Assembly (NCBI GenBank): GCA_947499125.1
Contig: CANMMP010000001.1
Span: 1,178,001 to 1,242,000 of the forward strand
Source of the DNA: an uncultured Pontibacter sp.
Lineage (GTDB): Bacteria > Bacteroidota > Bacteroidia > Cytophagales > Hymenobacteraceae
Reading direction: 5' to 3'
Length of the DNA: 64,000 nt
The position numbers and the translations under genes were made by a program. Of the stretch, positions 1-9,010 are shown piece after piece (position 1 is the stretch's first letter; every line of letters begins with the position of its first letter). The notes beneath the pieces are model-generated. The model did not search any database and was not told the origin of the DNA. It saw only the letters and a list, made by a program, of their open reading frames with translations.

Positions 1-632
1 AGTTGGCCTTTTTCCAGTATTACGATGCGTTCGCATACATCAATTACATGGCTCAGGTCGTGACTCGATATCAGCATGGTCATTTGCTTTTGCTCACGCA
101 GGGTTTTGAGCAGGTTCTTCAGGCGTATCTGCGAGCTCGGGTCCAGGTTGGCAAAAGGCTCGTCGAGTACCAGCAGTTCTGGGTTAGAGAGCACAGCCGC
201 AGCAACACCTATCTTTTTCTGGTTGCCTTTCGAGAAGTCGCGGATGTACTTTTTCTGGCCCATGATCTCACCGTTAAACAGATCCATAAAAGGTGCTAAG
301 CGCTCCGTCACATCCCCACCAGAAAGCCCATGCAGGTCACCTATAAACTTAAAGTATTCTTCGGTGGTCAGATAGTCTATCAGAAAACCTTCATCCAGGT
401 ACGAGCCGGTGTAGTTTTTCCAGTCTCCGGACTCTATCACGTTTATACCCTTGGAAAATACTTCGCCTTTACTTGGTCGTATCAGGTCCAGTATCATCCT
501 GAAAAGAGTTGTTTTACCGGCACCGTTATTTCCCACAACCCCCACAGATTCACCTGCCGTTATATTTAGTTCGGGTATGTTTACTACGGTTGTGCCGTTG
601 TATATTTTCTGAAGGTTATCTATAGTTACCAT
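1..632 (-). CDS. ABC transporter ATP-binding protein (3' end cut by window edge)
   Basis: The first 210 or so residues of a cytoplasmic ABC ATPase that would power the membrane protein encoded just downstream of its start. Reading the minus strand from the ATG at 632 gives a Walker A motif GNNGAGKTT near residue 34, a variant signature SKGNQ, Walker B LLVLDEPFANLD and a switch histidine in SSHDLSHV, in the normal order. The C-terminus lies beyond position 1. The gene follows the DUF5687 gene with about 30 bases between them on the same strand, so the two probably form an exporter-type operon. The substrate cannot be read from the sequence. The start is supported by an immediately in-frame beta-strand typical of the family (MVTIDNLQKIY). 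Confidence 0.85.
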   Translation of the reverse strand, partial: MVTIDNLQKIYNGTTVVNIPELNITAGESVGVVGNNGAGKTTLFRMILDLIRPSKGEVFSKGINVIESGDWKNYTGSYLDEGFLIDYLTTEEYFKFIGDLHGLSGGDVTERLAPFMDLFNGEIMGQKKYIRDFSKGNQKKIGVAAAVLSNPELLVLDEPFANLDPSSQIRLKNLLKTLREQKQMTMLISSHDLSHVIDVCERIVILEKGQ

Positions 633-662
633 CGCTGTGATTTTTATAGTTGCTATCGTTTA

Positions 663-2138
663 TTAAGATTGTCTGAAACCGGCTGCCAGTTTGTATTTAT
701 GCGCCGTAAACCGGTTGGCAGAGTATTGTAGTAACTGCTTCTGAAAGATGATGCCCAGCAAGCCAAGTCCGCCAATAGCAGCAATACCCGCATAAGGCAC
801 ACCCAGTAACCCGAAAGGCAGGTAAATCAGGATAGGTAAGACCATTAGTGGCAGCATCATTACAAATTTGGAAGCACCTACACCCTGCCAGCTAAAGGTG
901 GCGCTCTTGCTCAGGTCAAGTTTTTGCGTATTCTGAACGGAGAAGAAAAACACTACAAATACATTTACCCCAATATTGTATAGCAGCGCTGCCGTATTTA
1001 TCAGAATGATCTTGTATCCGAAAAAACCATAAGGCAACGTCAGGATAAAGGCCAGCACCATTACGGGCACCATCATCCAGTATTTGGCGCTCAGAAACTG
1101 GTACGGCGAAATGCGCTGGGTCAGTAGCCCGTCGAAGTGGCCGCCCTGCCAGCCTGGCAAAAACTGCCCGTAGTTAAACATCGTCATCCCCGAAAGTACA
1201 ATCCCAACAAATATCAGCATAGCAAAACCGTCGAGGTATTTTCCGTTGCCGTAAAATATAAACCCGTAGAACAGGAACATAACGGATAAGGTAACAACGG
1301 ACTTCGTACGCTTATGTCGCCAGATCAGCTTTAATTCGAGCTCTATTAACTTGCCAATTTCTCCGAAACGGTTCAGGAAAGTAATATCGCCGCCGGTGGC
1401 TTCTTTTGCTTTACCAACTTGCAGTTCTTCGGGGTAAGTGTGCGCTTTCAGGAAGTAAAAGTTGAGCAGATACGTACCTACCAGTAATAATACCGGAACT
1501 ATAACCAGCCACGGCTGCGACAGAATTGCCCCGAACACAACCTGCGAAACTACCTGTAATTGTAATACATCCAGGTAATCGAGCAGCATCAGTCCAACTA
1601 TAACCAGACCAAAGGCCAGCGTGTAGAGTGGTTTGTTGCTCATCTGCCGTTTAAAGTATAGCAGCAGGAAATTATTGAGTAACGTTACCGTCATTAAGGC
1701 CAGCAACCAGCCTGTAGCAATGCCCAAACCATAGGCCGGTATTACCGCTGTTACCTTAAAAGGAACTAAGAACAGCAGCGGTAACAGGTTAAAGAAGCTC
1801 GGAACCGATTTTACCAGTACATAATGTACCAGTTTGTTTTTAGAGATAGGTAAGTGCAGATAAGGCTGTATGGCCAGCACCGGCAACTCCTGCATCAGGA
1901 ACCTGAAGAACAGGTCTATGAGGAAATAGACCAGCAGCATGCCATTAAACACGGATACCACATTCTGCCCCGGGTACAGTTCGCCCAGAAGCTTATCGAG
2001 ATGGAAACCAATGAAAAGGAATATCCCACCGAAGTAAAGTATAAGTAAGGCCAGGATAATGTTGAGGGCCAGGCTTTTCTGAAAAACAGAAGATCGGAGG
2101 TCAGAACGCCATTGATGTGCTAGTAAAGTCAGGAACAT
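663..2138 (-). CDS. DUF5687-type membrane protein, ABC exporter permease partner
   Basis: A 491-residue integral membrane protein with about ten or more hydrophobic segments along its length, including around residues 25-50, 65-85, 100-130, 140-190 and in the last third. The N-terminus (MFLTLLAHQWRSDLRSS) is cytoplasmic and arginine-rich, as in the DUF5687 family of Bacteroidota, which I recognise by overall pattern and not by a catalytic motif. It is encoded directly upstream of an ABC ATPase on the same strand, which fits a two-gene ABC-2-like export system. The transported substrate is unknown. Several motif words (TATACTT, ACTATA) fall inside the gene, as they do in its neighbours. Confidence 0.75.
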   Translation of the reverse strand: MFLTLLAHQWRSDLRSSVFQKSLALNIILALLILYFGGIFLFIGFHLDKLLGELYPGQNVVSVFNGMLLVYFLIDLFFRFLMQELPVLAIQPYLHLPISKNKLVHYVLVKSVPSFFNLLPLLFLVPFKVTAVIPAYGLGIATGWLLALMTVTLLNNFLLLYFKRQMSNKPLYTLAFGLVIVGLMLLDYLDVLQLQVVSQVVFGAILSQPWLVIVPVLLLVGTYLLNFYFLKAHTYPEELQVGKAKEATGGDITFLNRFGEIGKLIELELKLIWRHKRTKSVVTLSVMFLFYGFIFYGNGKYLDGFAMLIFVGIVLSGMTMFNYGQFLPGWQGGHFDGLLTQRISPYQFLSAKYWMMVPVMVLAFILTLPYGFFGYKIILINTAALLYNIGVNVFVVFFFSVQNTQKLDLSKSATFSWQGVGASKFVMMLPLMVLPILIYLPFGLLGVPYAGIAAIGGLGLLGIIFQKQLLQYSANRFTAHKYKLAAGFRQS

Positions 2139-2280
2139 AGGCTGAAGTATGAGGAATATAATCTTTCCTCAATATACTTCAAAACCGCCGGTTTATTACA
2201 TTATAGATATCGCCTTTTAGACGAACCCAGCATAAACCTATACTTACAGTTCAGAACCTCCGATAAAGCCGCAGCAACTC

Positions 2281-2502
2281 TTACTTGACAGGGTCGTAAC
2301 CGCTTCCGCCCCAGGGGTGACAACGGCCAATACGTTTAGCGGCCATCAACCCTCCTTTAAAAGGACCGTATTTGGTTACGGCTTGCTTTGCATAACTCGA
2401 GCAGGTGGGTGTGTATCGGCAGGTAGCTGGTTTCAGTGGCGATATCAGGTGCCGGTACACCCAGATCAGCCCTAGCAACAGTTTTTTAAATAGCCAGCTC
2501 AT
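2281..2502 (-). CDS. yidD: Membrane protein insertion efficiency factor YidD
   Basis: A 73-residue protein with the complete YidD pattern: an amphipathic N-terminus ([21 protein letters not shown]), the cysteine cluster [11 protein letters not shown] at residues 28-38, and the C-terminal [12 protein letters not shown]. YidD acts at the inner membrane with YidC to help insert membrane proteins. In many bacteria it sits in the rpmH-rnpA-yidD-yidC block. Here it stands alone on the minus strand, 142 bases beyond the start of the DUF5687 gene and divergent from the S46 peptidase. The length is normal for the family. Confidence 0.93.
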   Translation of the reverse strand: MSWLFKKLLLGLIWVYRHLISPLKPATCRYTPTCSSYAKQAVTKYGPFKGGLMAAKRIGRCHPWGGSGYDPVK

Positions 2503-2597
2503 ATATTTTGCATTGAGTATACTTATAGCCCTAACAATCGTTAGGTGCGCAAATTTTTATTAAATTGCAGCAGTTTAACTAATCTAAACAAATTTCC

Positions 2598-4919
2598 ATG
2601 TTAAAAAGAATCCTTTCACTCCTACTTTTAGTTGCGCTTAGCACGCCGTTTACGGCCAAAGCCGACGAAGGTATGTGGTTGCCAATGCTGATAAAGCGCC
2701 TGAACCACGCTGATATGCAGAAAAAAGGACTTCAGCTTACTGCCGAAGAGATCTATTCTGTAAACAACTCGAGCCTGAAAGATGCTATCGTACAATTCGG
2801 TGGTTTCTGTACCGGTGAGTTCATCTCTAAAAACGGTCTGTTGCTAACTAACCACCATTGCGGTTACGGCCAGATCCAGTCGCACTCTACACCTGAGAAC
2901 GACTACCTGACAAACGGTTTCTGGGCGAAGAACCACTCAGAAGAGCTTCCGAACGAAGGTCTTTTTGTTGATATTTTAGTGCGTATGGATGACGTGACAG
3001 GCAAAGTTCTGGAAGGCATCGATAACAACACACCAGAGCAGGAACGCGCCCAGAAAGTTGGTCAGCGTATGCAGGCCCTGGCTCAGGAAGCCAGCAACAA
3101 CGGCGAGTATGTAACGTACGTGCGTGATTTCTTTAACGGTAACGAGTTCTACCTTTTCGTTTATAACCGTTACACCGACGTTCGCCTGGTAGGTACGCCT
3201 CCATCGTCTATCGGTAAATACGGCGGCGACACCGACAACTGGATGTGGCCACGCCATACCGGTGACTTTTCTATCTTCCGTGTATATGCGGGCAAAGATG
3301 GCAAGCCAGCCAAGTATAGCAAAGACAACGTTCCTTACAACCCTAAGCATCACCTTCCGATCAACATTGGTGACAGAGAGCCAGGCGATTTCTCTATGGT
3401 TTTCGGTTTCCCGGGCCGTACAAAGCGTTTCATGACGTCTCAGGGTCTGCAACTGGAAGTTGATCAGCTGAACAAAACGCGTATCAAACTGCGTGAGAAG
3501 AAGCTTGCTCTTTGGAAAGAAGACATGGACAAGAGCGATGCTACTCGCATTAAGTATGCCTCTAAGTATGCGTCCACTTCTAACTACTACAAATATTCTA
3601 TCGGTCAGAACGAAGGTATTAAGCGTATGAAAACCATAGAAGGCAAAGTAGCTGACGAAGCGAAATACCAGGCATGGGCCAACGACCCGCAACGCAAAGC
3701 CCTTTACGGCAACGTGCTGACTGACATTGATGCATCTTACAAAGAAATTGCAAAGTATAACTTAGGCTCAGTTTACCTGAACGAGGCTATACTTGGTACA
3801 GAATCTTTATTGATGGCTTTCCGCCTGATGCCGCTTCATAATACATTGAAGGCTGGTAACGATGCAGCTGTTAAAAAAGCAGTTGAAGACCTGATGCCAC
3901 GCGTTGACGCATTCTTTAAAGACTACAACATGACAACAGACAAGAAAGTGTTTGCTGCCATGATGAAGTTCTACTCTGAAGATATCGCGAAAGACCAGCA
4001 GCCGGAAGCTTTCAAAAACCTGGTTGCCAAGTATAAAGGTGATTTCAACAAAATGGCTGACCACGTATACAGCAACTCGTTTGTAGTATCGGAGCAGAAA
4101 ATGAAGGACTTCCTGAAGAACCCGACTGCCAAAAAACTGGAAGCTGATCCAGCTTTCGCGATCGTGCAGCCGATCATCGAGAACTTCCAGACAAACATCG
4201 CTCCTAAAGTAGCTGGCGCTAATGCTAAACTAAACACGGCTAACCGCCTGTATGTAGCTGGTCTGCGCGAGATGAACCCTGACTTTGTGTACTACCCTGA
4301 TGCAAACTCAACGATACGTTTGAGCTACGGCGCTATTAAGGATTACAGCCCGGAAGATGGTGTAATGTTTAACTATTACACGACCATGGAAGGCTTAATG
4401 GCTAAAGAAGACCCTAACAACGAAGAGTTTGAAGTACCTGCCAAGTTAAAGCAACTATACGAAGCGAAAGACTATGGCCGCTACGCTAACTCTAAAGGCG
4501 AAATGGTGGTTAACTTCATCACGGACAACGACATTACAGGTGGTAACTCAGGTTCGCCGGTAATTAACGGTAAAGGTGAATTAACTGGTCTTGCCTTCGA
4601 TGGTAACTGGGAAGCAATGACTGGTGACCTGGTTTACGATGCAGACTATAAGCGTTGCATTAACGTAGATGCCCGTTACGTACTGTTCATCATCGATAAA
4701 TATGCTGGCGCTAACAACCTGATCAGTGAGATGACAATTGTAGACACAGACAGCCCGGGTACAGGCGACGCTGCGAAAGCAGAAGCTAAAACCCCACAGG
4801 CCGAACTGCTGGATGCAACCATGACTGAAGCGCAGGAAAAACTGCGTGCCGGTAAAACAGAGTTCAAGATCGAAAAGAAAAAAGGCGACGTGAAGGTTAA
4901 ACTTCAGGTGAAAGACTAA
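2598..4919 (+). CDS. S46 family dipeptidyl peptidase, DPP7-type
   Basis: An exported serine dipeptidyl peptidase of 773 residues. A signal peptide covers residues 1-22 (hydrophobic core LSLLLLVALSTPF, cleavage after AKA). The catalytic residues are visible: His86 in TNHHCGYG, the Asp in the DTDNWMWPRHTGDF block (about 215-230), and Ser651 in GGNSGSPV. Family knowledge says the residue 18 positions after the catalytic Ser sets specificity: Arg in the acidic-specific DPP11 and Gly in DPP7. Here it is Gly669 in FDGNWEAM, so a preference for hydrophobic P1 residues is inferred. These enzymes trim peptides in the periplasm for amino-acid uptake. An acidic/lysine-rich tail follows the protease domain. 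A strong hairpin terminator lies 25 bases downstream. Confidence 0.93.
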   Translation: MLKRILSLLLLVALSTPFTAKADEGMWLPMLIKRLNHADMQKKGLQLTAEEIYSVNNSSLKDAIVQFGGFCTGEFISKNGLLLTNHHCGYGQIQSHSTPENDYLTNGFWAKNHSEELPNEGLFVDILVRMDDVTGKVLEGIDNNTPEQERAQKVGQRMQALAQEASNNGEYVTYVRDFFNGNEFYLFVYNRYTDVRLVGTPPSSIGKYGGDTDNWMWPRHTGDFSIFRVYAGKDGKPAKYSKDNVPYNPKHHLPINIGDREPGDFSMVFGFPGRTKRFMTSQGLQLEVDQLNKTRIKLREKKLALWKEDMDKSDATRIKYASKYASTSNYYKYSIGQNEGIKRMKTIEGKVADEAKYQAWANDPQRKALYGNVLTDIDASYKEIAKYNLGSVYLNEAILGTESLLMAFRLMPLHNTLKAGNDAAVKKAVEDLMPRVDAFFKDYNMTTDKKVFAAMMKFYSEDIAKDQQPEAFKNLVAKYKGDFNKMADHVYSNSFVVSEQKMKDFLKNPTAKKLEADPAFAIVQPIIENFQTNIAPKVAGANAKLNTANRLYVAGLREMNPDFVYYPDANSTIRLSYGAIKDYSPEDGVMFNYYTTMEGLMAKEDPNNEEFEVPAKLKQLYEAKDYGRYANSKGEMVVNFITDNDITGGNSGSPVINGKGELTGLAFDGNWEAMTGDLVYDADYKRCINVDARYVLFIIDKYAGANNLISEMTIVDTDSPGTGDAAKAEAKTPQAELLDATMTEAQEKLRAGKTEFKIEKKKGDVKVKLQVKD

Positions 4920-4941
4920 TTACCTTTTTAAACTATAGAAA

Positions 4942-4972
4942 AGCGCTGGGAGCAATCTCAGCGCTTTTTTTA
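4942..4972 (+). terminator. Rho-independent terminator of the S46 peptidase gene
   Basis: Stem AGCGCTGGGA / TCTCAGCGCT closed by a short loop and followed by a run of seven T. It sits 22 bases after the peptidase stop codon. Confidence 0.85.
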
Positions 4973-4973
4973 T

Positions 4974-5191
4974 GACTAAGATCTCAAACTGGCGCCGGTA
5001 TCCAACCGGTGGCGCAGGGTGGGTGCGAGTCTCCTGACTCGCTTGGCTATTGTTGCAAATAAAAGATAACTATACCTCAGACCTATAGTTTCATAGCGGA
5101 GACGCAAGGTATTGCGTCTCTACTTTCTTAATCAAACCCCCACTCACGCCTGATCCTGAAATCTTTAAATCTTAAAAATCTTAGTTCTGGC
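4974..5191. repeat. Modular intergenic repeat, inverted relative to the copy at 7662-7793
   Basis: This spacer carries, in order, GGCGCCGGTATCCAACCGGT, the palindrome GCGAGTCTCCTGACTCGC, a 50-base connector, the palindrome AGACGCAAGGTATTGCGTCT (5100-5120), and a right-end TTAAATCTTAAAAATCTTAG (5164-5185) that matches the terminal repeat of the element at 7569-8072. The left end (ACTAAGATCT at 4975) looks like a worn version of the same terminal repeat. Positions 4991-5123 are the reverse complement of 7662-7793 with scattered mismatches, so the two copies bracket the hexosaminidase gene. Confidence 0.8.
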
Positions 5192-5241
5192 TGGCATTTT
5201 ACGCTATTCCTGCTTATTCTTGATATCCAAAACTTTAGCCG

Positions 5242-7569
5242 ATGCCGCGCCTTATTTTATTTATACTTTCTATACTTTTCAGCTTATCGGTTGCTGCGCA
5301 GCATAAGTCGTTTACTTCTGCTGCTATTGTACCACAACCGCAATATATTACACCTCAGCAAGGCGAATTCATACTTAATGCCAACACTAAACTGCTCATC
5401 CTCCCCGACCAACGGTTTCTGCAAACTACGGCCGGGCAATTGGTGCAAAGTATAAAAATGGCTACAGGGCTGCAATTACAGGTAAAGTATAAAAAGCCCC
5501 GTAAACGAGCCCGAAACTACATTTTACTATCCCTAACCAACACCCCCGACTCGCTAGGCCCGGAAGGTTACAGGTTATCGGTGGAGCCAGGTAAAATTAT
5601 ACTTACAGCTAACCAGCCGGCCGGCATTGCCATGGGCATCCAAAGTATAAACCAGTTGCTACCTGTTGGGCCTACCCTTATACCTACAGCTATTCCGGCA
5701 TTGCATATAGTTGATAAACCGCGTTATAGCTGGCGTGGCCTGCACCTGGACGTGGCGCGGCATTTCTTCCCGGTTTCAGATATCAAAAAGTACATCGATT
5801 ATATGGCGATGTATAAACTGAACACCTTCCACTGGCACCTCACTGACGACCAGGGCTGGAGAATCGAGATCAAAAAATATCCGAAACTTACCGAAGTAGG
5901 TGCCTGGCGCGACGGAACTATAATTGGCCATGCCTTAGAGCGCCCGCAGCAGTTTAACAACGAAAAGTATGGCGGCTTTTATACCCAGGACGAGATCCGG
6001 GAAGTAGTGCAATATGCCAAAGACCGGCACATAACTATAATTCCGGAAATAGAAATGCCTGGCCATGCCACAGCTGCCTTGGCTGCTTACCCCGAACTGA
6101 GCTGCACCGGTGGGCCTTTTAAAACAGAGCAGGCCTGGGGAATTTTTGCGGATGTTTTTTGTGCCGGCAACGAACAGACCTATACTTTTTTAGAGGATGT
6201 GCTGACCGAAGTAGCTGCCCTTTTCCCGAGCCCGGTGATACATATTGGCGGCGATGAAGTACCGAAAACCCGCTGGCAAGCTTGCCCTAAATGTCAGGCA
6301 CATATAGCTGCTGAAAACCTGAAGAACGAAAACGAACTGCAAAGCTATTTTATAGACCGGATCGCACAGTTCCTGCAAACAAAGGATAAGCGTATAATTG
6401 GTTGGGACGAGATAATGGATGGAGGCTTGCCTGACAAAGCCCTCGTAATGTCGTGGCGCGGCACGGCTGGCGGCATAAAAGCAGCGGAGCAACAACACGG
6501 AGTGGTAATGACACCAACGTCGCATCTATACTTCGATTATTACCAGGGCGAGCAAGAGTTGGAGCCGCTGGCTTTCGGTGGCTATACCCCACTTAGCAAA
6601 GTTTATAGTTTCAACCCAACTCCCGACAAACTTACTCCATCTGAAAAGCGCTTTATACTTGGCGCCCAGGCCAACCTATGGACCGAGTATATCCCGACTT
6701 TTAACCAGGTGGAATACATGCTTTTCCCGCGCATCGCAGCTGCCTCCGAAGTGTTCTGGACCAACCCTGAAAATAAGAACTGGGACGGCTTTAAACAGCG
6801 CATGCAGGAGCAGTATAAACGCTATGCGGCTTTAGGTATAAACTATAGCACCAGCGCGTTCCAGGTGCAGCAACAGGTAACTATAAACCCCGACCAGTGC
6901 CACGCAACTATAACTTTTACCTCTGATGCAGCCGATACAAAGGTTTTTTATACTTTGGACGGTACTACTCCAACTACAGCGTCAAAAGCATACGCCGAGC
7001 CATTTGTACTGCAACAGACAGCAACTATAAAAGCTGCCTCGTTTATAGAGGGCACCATGGTAGATGAACCCACAAACACCGAACTGACTATACACAAAGC
7101 ATTTGCTAAACCGGCAAAATTACTGACCCAACCAAGTCGTTATTTTCCTGCTGAAGGCGCTGCTACATTAGTAAATGGTTTATCGGGTTCTAAAAACCAA
7201 TCTGATGGCCAATGGCTGGGCTTTCCCGGGACCGACCTGGAGACTATAATAGACCTGGAAGAAACCGCAACTATAAGCCGCATTAGCAGCTCACACCTGC
7301 AGAACATGCTGGCCAACATTTTCCTGCCAACCCAGGTAGAGTTTATGGTTTCGGTAGATGGCAAGAAGTTTAGAACGGTCAAAACCATAACCAACAGCAC
7401 CGATCCACTAAAAGGCGGCATTTTCAAAGAAACTATATCAGTTGAGTTTGCTCCTCTACAAGCCAGGTTTGTGAAAGTAATAGCCCGAAATATAAAAGTC
7501 TGCCCACCTAATCACCGTTCCGCCGGCAGAACTGCCTGGTTGTTTGTAGATGAAGTGGTAGTGGAGTAG
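5242..7569 (+). CDS. Beta-N-acetylhexosaminidase, GH20
   Basis: A 775-residue exported glycoside hydrolase that removes terminal GlcNAc or GalNAc from chitin fragments or glycans. A signal peptide occupies residues 1-19 (LILFILSILFSLSVAAQ). Domain order: GH20b-like N-terminal domain (about 25-155); catalytic barrel (about 160-520) with RGLHLDVARHFFP, FHWHLTDDQGWR and the acid pair Asp338-Glu339 in HIGGDE; a chitobiase C-terminal-type domain (about 550-615, FYTLDGTTPT); and a final domain (about 625-775) that resembles a discoidin-like carbohydrate-binding fold. The stop codon TAG (7567-7569) directly abuts the inverted terminal repeat of the next element. Codon choice for Thr-Ile is almost always ACT-ATA here. 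No operon partner is adjacent. Confidence 0.92.
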   Translation: MPRLILFILSILFSLSVAAQHKSFTSAAIVPQPQYITPQQGEFILNANTKLLILPDQRFLQTTAGQLVQSIKMATGLQLQVKYKKPRKRARNYILLSLTNTPDSLGPEGYRLSVEPGKIILTANQPAGIAMGIQSINQLLPVGPTLIPTAIPALHIVDKPRYSWRGLHLDVARHFFPVSDIKKYIDYMAMYKLNTFHWHLTDDQGWRIEIKKYPKLTEVGAWRDGTIIGHALERPQQFNNEKYGGFYTQDEIREVVQYAKDRHITIIPEIEMPGHATAALAAYPELSCTGGPFKTEQAWGIFADVFCAGNEQTYTFLEDVLTEVAALFPSPVIHIGGDEVPKTRWQACPKCQAHIAAENLKNENELQSYFIDRIAQFLQTKDKRIIGWDEIMDGGLPDKALVMSWRGTAGGIKAAEQQHGVVMTPTSHLYFDYYQGEQELEPLAFGGYTPLSKVYSFNPTPDKLTPSEKRFILGAQANLWTEYIPTFNQVEYMLFPRIAAASEVFWTNPENKNWDGFKQRMQEQYKRYAALGINYSTSAFQVQQQVTINPDQCHATITFTSDAADTKVFYTLDGTTPTTASKAYAEPFVLQQTATIKAASFIEGTMVDEPTNTELTIHKAFAKPAKLLTQPSRYFPAEGAATLVNGLSGSKNQSDGQWLGFPGTDLETIIDLEETATISRISSSHLQNMLANIFLPTQVEFMVSVDGKKFRTVKTITNSTDPLKGGIFKETISVEFAPLQARFVKVIARNIKVCPPNHRSAGRTAWLFVDEVVVE

Positions 7570-8072
7570 AACTAAGATTTTTAAGATTTAATGATTTTAG
7601 GATTAGGCTGTAGTTATGGTATGAACTGGGAAGAAGGCAGGTTTAATGGATACACCGGAATGTAGAGACGCAATACCTTGCGTCTCCGCTATGAAACTTT
7701 AGGTCTAAGTTATGGTTATCTTTTATTTGCAACTATAGTCCAGCGAGTCTGGAGACTCGCACCCACTCTACAGCACCGGTTGGATACCGGCGCAAGAAGA
7801 TTTGCAAGGATGCACCGAATTATTTGGAGAAACCCACCCCTCCCCCTTCCAAGAGGGGAATTTTTGCTTTTACTATAATTGGTTAACCTTATTTTAGATT
7901 CACCCAATCTTGTCAATCATTTAATCCTGTAAATCCTTGGGGTAGGGGGCCTATTTAAAGATTCAGACAAAAGACGCAACGTATTGTGTCTCTACATCAT
8001 CCAATAAATTACCCTTTCACAAGCCCACCCAAGCCTAATCCTAAAATCATTAAATCTTAAAAATCTTAGTTC
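7569..8072. mobile_element. MITE-like element with perfect 41-bp terminal inverted repeats
   Basis: The left end 7569-7609 (begins GAACTAAGATTTTTAAGATT, ends GGATTAGGCT) and the right end 8032-8072 are perfect reverse complements over 41 of 41 bases. The 504-bp interior carries the same palindromic modules as other spacers: two AGACGCAA...TTGCGTCT copies (7664-7685 and 7972-7994), CAGCGAGTCTGGAGACTCGC, and a CCCACCCC/AAGAGGGGAA block near 7835-7863. No gene is present inside; the short open frames are repeat-derived. No clear target duplication is visible. The structure fits a non-autonomous transposable element or a composite of such elements, which is an inference. Confidence 0.7.
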
Positions 8073-8136
8073 CGACAACCAACCTATAACCCTTCCGTAA
8101 ACCCTACTTCATAAAATACAAGGTTTTGTACATGGG

Positions 8137-9009
8137 ATAACTTTACTGCGCTATAGTTTATACACCTGTTTATTCCTGATTCCTTTTCTTACAAAGGCGC
8201 AAGCCGATGTGCCTGTTGGAGCCCGGGCCGCTGCGCTGGGCAATGCTTCCGTAACCCTCCCCGACCTTTGGGCACTGCACAATAACATAGCTGGTATTTC
8301 TGATCTTATGCAACCACAGGCAGGCGCTTATGCCGAAAACCGTTTTGGTGTAAGAGCCTTTACTACTGTGGCTTTACTGGGAGTTTATCCAACAAAAAAG
8401 TACGGCGTATATGGCCTCAGCCTGAGCAGGTTCGGCGACGAACTATATAACCGACAACATGTTGGCATTGGCGCAGCACATAAATTAGGGCAGTTTAGCG
8501 TGGGGGCTAAAGTAGATGTATGGCAGGTATCGGTGCAGGGTTATGGGAGCCGCAAAGCGGTAACACTTGCCATTGGCGGACAAGCTAAAATTGTGCCCGG
8601 GCTATACTTTGGTGCGCATGCCTATAACATCAACCAGGCTAAACTTACTGCTTTTGAAGATGAGCGTCTGCCAACCGTAATGAAAGTCGGCCTTGGCTAC
8701 ACGCCTTCTAAAAAGCTGCTGTTGCTTGCCGAAACCGAAAAGAACATTGACCACGATGCTACTTTTAAAGCAGGCATAGAATATCAGCTACTTCCCGATA
8801 AATTTATACTTCGCACCGGCTTCCAGACACTCACGAACACACTTAATTTTGGTGCTGGTTTTGTGGCCAGACAGTTTATAGTTGATTATGCTTTTGGCAA
8901 CACTACGCACCTCGGCAACAGCCATCACTTGTCGGTCAGTTATAGTTTCGGAGCTCAAACTATAGTGCAGCCTGTAGTTAACATGCCTGCAACTATAAAC
9001 CAGTTGTAA
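8137..9009 (+). CDS. PorV/PorQ-like outer-membrane barrel protein, start codon unclear
   Basis: Predicted outer-membrane barrel of about 266-290 residues. Residues after GARAAALGNASVTLPD resemble the N-terminus of PorV/PorQ proteins, which shuttle type IX secretion cargo or surface proteins, and repeated amphipathic strands follow to a C-terminal strand. The first normal start is GTG at 8209, but the frame is open back to 8101 and codes for a good signal peptide (LLRYSLYTCLFLIPFLTKAQA) from about 8137, where the codon is ATA. ATG at 8132 is in a different frame and meets a stop at once. Either a rare ATA start, a mutated start or a frameshift is possible. The stop is one base before the ATG of the next gene, implying coupled translation. 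Confidence 0.65.
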   Translation: MTLLRYSLYTCLFLIPFLTKAQADVPVGARAAALGNASVTLPDLWALHNNIAGISDLMQPQAGAYAENRFGVRAFTTVALLGVYPTKKYGVYGLSLSRFGDELYNRQHVGIGAAHKLGQFSVGAKVDVWQVSVQGYGSRKAVTLAIGGQAKIVPGLYFGAHAYNINQAKLTAFEDERLPTVMKVGLGYTPSKKLLLLAETEKNIDHDATFKAGIEYQLLPDKFILRTGFQTLTNTLNFGAGFVARQFIVDYAFGNTTHLGNSHHLSVSYSFGAQTIVQPVVNMPATINQL

Positions 9010-9010
9010 C

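Noticed and set aside
2976..3692. Long antisense open frame (238 codons) inside the S46 peptidase gene
   Set aside because: It lies fully opposite a strongly supported gene with catalytic motifs, and its translation has no recognisable domain.
7678..7878. Open frames on both strands within the MITE-like element
   Set aside because: They follow palindromic modules and are not conserved in other copies of the element.
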